Part shown: positions 61,905 to 64,000 of the stretch, one piece after another
Layout of the letters: each line of letters opens with the position of its first letter
How positions within the stretch are numbered: position 1 is the stretch's first letter
Assembly (NCBI RefSeq): GCF_000785555.1
Contig: NZ_CP009129.1
Coordinates: 310,001 to 374,000, forward strand
Direction: 5' to 3'
Source of the DNA: Planococcus sp. PAMC 21323
GTDB lineage: Bacteria; Bacillota; Bacilli; Bacillales_A; Planococcaceae
DNA: 64,000 nucleotides
Program-made: the position numbers and the translations under genes
The notes under the pieces: model-generated
The model's database searches: none
Seen by the model: only the letters and a program-made list of their open reading frames with translations
What the model was told of the DNA's origin: nothing

Positions 61905-63966
61905 AACTTATCGCTTAGAAAATTTATCTTGTACAAGTTGTGCTGCTAAATTTGAAAAAAACATACGAGGTTTGCCTAATATAAAAAACGTCGATTTAAA
62001 TTTTGGAGCTTCTAAGTTAACAATTGATGGAGATGTATCGATTAAAGCACTTGAAAAAGCTGGGGCCTTTGATCATATTCGAATTTATCCAGAAAAAGAA
62101 AAAATTAAAGTCGTTCCGTTTTATCAACGGAGACAGACAATAGAGACAGTCTTGTCGCTGTTATTATTGATTGCAGGTATTGTAGTATCGTTTCAAACCA
62201 CTGAAACAGCTCCTTGGGCAATCGCGTTATTTACGGGTTCTATGGCAATCGGTGGCTACCATATGTTCTGGACAGGCCTAAAAAACTTGAGTGCGTTCCA
62301 GTTTGATATGAAAACTTTAATGACGATCGCGATTATCGGGGCGGTCATTATTGGTGAGTGGCGTGAAGGGGCGGTTGTAGTTTTCCTTTTTGCTGTCAGT
62401 GAAGCATTAGAATCGTTTTCAATGAACAAAGCGCGTCAGTCGATTCGCAGTTTGATGGATTTGGCACCGGCACGAGCATTAATTCAACGAGCTGGTGAAT
62501 TGATCGAGTTGGATACAGAAGATATTCAGATCGGTGACATTTTAATCGTTAAACCTGGACAGAAAATTGCGATGGATGGCACAGTTCTTCGTGGAGAATC
62601 CGCTGTCAACCAAGCAGCAATTACTGGGGAATCGATTCCTGCAGTTAAAACTGTGGGAGATGATGTTTTTGCGGGCACTATGAATGAAGAAGGGGCATTA
62701 GAAGTTACCGTCACGAAACGTGTAGAAGATACGACAATCGCCAAGATTATTCATTTAGTAGAAGAAGCACAAGCTGAAAAAGCACCGACTCAGAAGTTTG
62801 TGGATCAGTTTGCAAAATACTACACACCAGCCATTATCGTTATTGCCTTTTTAGTAGCTATCGTACCAGGCTTTGTAACCGGTAACTGGGAACTGTGGGT
62901 TTATCAAGGTTTGGCAGTACTTGTTGTGGGGTGCCCATGTGCTTTAGTTGTATCAACGCCAGTAGCAATCGTAACTGCTATCGGTAATGCTGCGCGACAA
63001 GGTGTGCTCATTAAAGGCGGTATTCATTTAGAAGAAACCGGACAGATTAAAGCTGTCGCTTTTGATAAAACGGGAACATTAACAAAAGGCTACCCAGAAG
63101 TAACAGATGTAATTGTACAAGCTGCGATTACAGAAGAAGAGTTATTAAAGCTAGCCGCATCTGTAGAAACCATGTCACAGCATCCTTTAGCAAAAGCAAT
63201 TTCAAAAAAAGCATCAAGCACTTATCCTTCTGAAAACTTTAATTCAGTTACAGGAAAAGGCGCATACGCGATAGTTAATAGTGAAATCATTTACGTTGGT
63301 AGTTTAAACTGGGCAGAAGAAAAAGGCTTACGTATTCCTGGAAAAGCGCGTAAACTCCAAGAGAGTGGGAAATCTGTTACGGCTGTCTTTTCTGAAGCAG
63401 TATTATTCGGTATCATCGCAATCGCCGATGCCATACGCGAAGAAAGTCCGTCCATTATTAAGCAGTTAAAAGCGATGGGAATCGAGCAGACCATCATGCT
63501 TACAGGAGACCATCCGGCAACGGCATCTGCCATTGCTGCGGAAATTGGGATGACAGATGTTCGAGCTGGACTCATGCCAGAAGAAAAGTTATCGGCGATA
63601 AAAGATCTTCAAAAACAATATGGACGAGTAGCTATGGTAGGGGATGGTATCAACGACGCACCCGCGTTAGCCGCTTCAAGTATTGGTATTGCGATGGGCG
63701 GAGCAGGAACAGATGCTGCACTTGAAACAGCAGATATTGCGTTAATGGCTGATGATCTCGAAAAACTTCCATATACAATTCGACTCAGCCGGAAGACTTT
63801 GCGTATAATAAAAGAAAATATCGTCTTTGCATTAGGGCTAAAGGTAATGGCATTGCTATTAATAATTCCAGGTTGGTTAACTTTATGGATCGCAATTTTT
63901 GCGGATATGGGTGCCACATTATTAGTAATATTAAATGCGTTACGTCTTGTGAAAGTTCAGAAGTGA
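61897..63966 (+). CDS. cadA: Cadmium/zinc/lead-exporting P-type ATPase
   Basis: 689 aa from TTG 61897, six bases after GAAGGTG; an earlier in-frame GTG (61888) is inside that site. N-terminal HMA domain with metal motif CTSC, TM helices, 'GESIPA' actuator loop, 'VVGCPCALVVSTPVA' with the CPC metal site, phosphorylation site 'DKTGTLTKG', 'HPLAKAI' and 'MVGDGINDAPAL'. It pumps Cd, Zn or Pb out of the cell. Translation is coupled to cadC by overlap. Length fits CadA (about 700). Confidence 0.93.
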   Translation: MVKTYRLENLSCTSCAAKFEKNIRGLPNIKNVDLNFGASKLTIDGDVSIKALEKAGAFDHIRIYPEKEKIKVVPFYQRRQTIETVLSLLLLIAGIVVSFQTTETAPWAIALFTGSMAIGGYHMFWTGLKNLSAFQFDMKTLMTIAIIGAVIIGEWREGAVVVFLFAVSEALESFSMNKARQSIRSLMDLAPARALIQRAGELIELDTEDIQIGDILIVKPGQKIAMDGTVLRGESAVNQAAITGESIPAVKTVGDDVFAGTMNEEGALEVTVTKRVEDTTIAKIIHLVEEAQAEKAPTQKFVDQFAKYYTPAIIVIAFLVAIVPGFVTGNWELWVYQGLAVLVVGCPCALVVSTPVAIVTAIGNAARQGVLIKGGIHLEETGQIKAVAFDKTGTLTKGYPEVTDVIVQAAITEEELLKLAASVETMSQHPLAKAISKKASSTYPSENFNSVTGKGAYAIVNSEIIYVGSLNWAEEKGLRIPGKARKLQESGKSVTAVFSEAVLFGIIAIADAIREESPSIIKQLKAMGIEQTIMLTGDHPATASAIAAEIGMTDVRAGLMPEEKLSAIKDLQKQYGRVAMVGDGINDAPALAASSIGIAMGGAGTDAALETADIALMADDLEKLPYTIRLSRKTLRIIKENIVFALGLKVMALLLIIPGWLTLWIAIFADMGATLLVILNALRLVKVQK

Positions 63967-63987
63967 GGTACGTTTGGAGGTTATGTA

Positions 63988-64000
63988 TTGAAATTAACAG
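63988..64000 (+). CDS. Start of next gene (cut by window edge)
   Basis: TTG at 63988 with GGAGG seven bases ahead (63976-63980); the ATG at 63983 would give a two-codon peptide only. Only four codons are visible, so the product is unknown. In many cad loci an lspA-like gene follows, which is a guess. Confidence 0.35.

Overview
The window looks like chromosomal DNA of a low-to-moderate GC Bacillales bacterium, most likely Planococcaceae (Planococcus/Planomicrobium/Sporosarcina-like). This rests on protein style, AGGAGG-type ribosome sites, many intrinsic terminators, a T-box in front of trp genes, CcpA (cre), TnrA/GlnR and FadR-type boxes, and a des-desK-desR cold-sensing locus. No phage, insertion sequence, CRISPR array, rRNA or tRNA was seen. 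It reads as core chromosome with some accessory repeat DNA.

Layout. 1-6050: end of fumC, a Dph6-type ATPase, a GNAT protein, a lipoprotein/M15 peptidase pair, a nitroreductase, an SDR and an alpha/beta hydrolase. 6020-7725: a hairpin repeat beside a gene remnant between two look-alike terminators, then a methyltransferase gene. 7857-13517: a cre-preceded acyl-CoA ligase, a 56-aa ORF and cydDC. 13536-17135: des-desKR and a small gene with an amber codon at position 3. 17248-25533: putP, opuD, a VOC protein, hflX, an ABC exporter and a DUF6612-like lipoprotein. 25602-34909: glnK-amt, a family-4-like UDG, zupT, a DUF4003 protein, niaP, a GNAT protein and a three-gene osmoprotectant ABC system.

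34962-40758: a FadR- and CcpA-type controlled beta-oxidation operon (thiolase, SDR, acyl-CoA dehydrogenase, CaiB-type protein, acyl-CoA ligase). 40771-41057: two tandem long-hairpin repeats. 41062-45773: promoter, Trp T-box, then trpD-trpC-trpFB-trpA, with trpF and trpB fused in frame and no trpE. 45803-52149: Mpg, a DJ-1/PfpI protein, ArsB, a DUF7662-GNAT protein, Mn-pyrophosphatase, an FrnE-like protein and AzoR. 52196-52672: an array of 15 copies of GACAGTA in 190-bp units. 52752-64000: a Rieske/FAD oxidoreductase behind a sigma-B-like promoter, YceI, MurB, a penicillin acylase, a FluC pair, SulP plus a universal stress protein, and cadC-cadA.

Together the genes suggest a cold- and salt-adapted aerobe: membrane desaturation under DesKR, compatible-solute and proline uptake, fatty-acid catabolism under FadR/CcpA, nitrogen-regulated ammonium uptake, and quinone/metal/fluoride detoxification. 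The least explained element is the GACAGTA array at 52196-52672. The trpF-trpB fusion behind a T-box without trpE is the clearest unusual gene arrangement.
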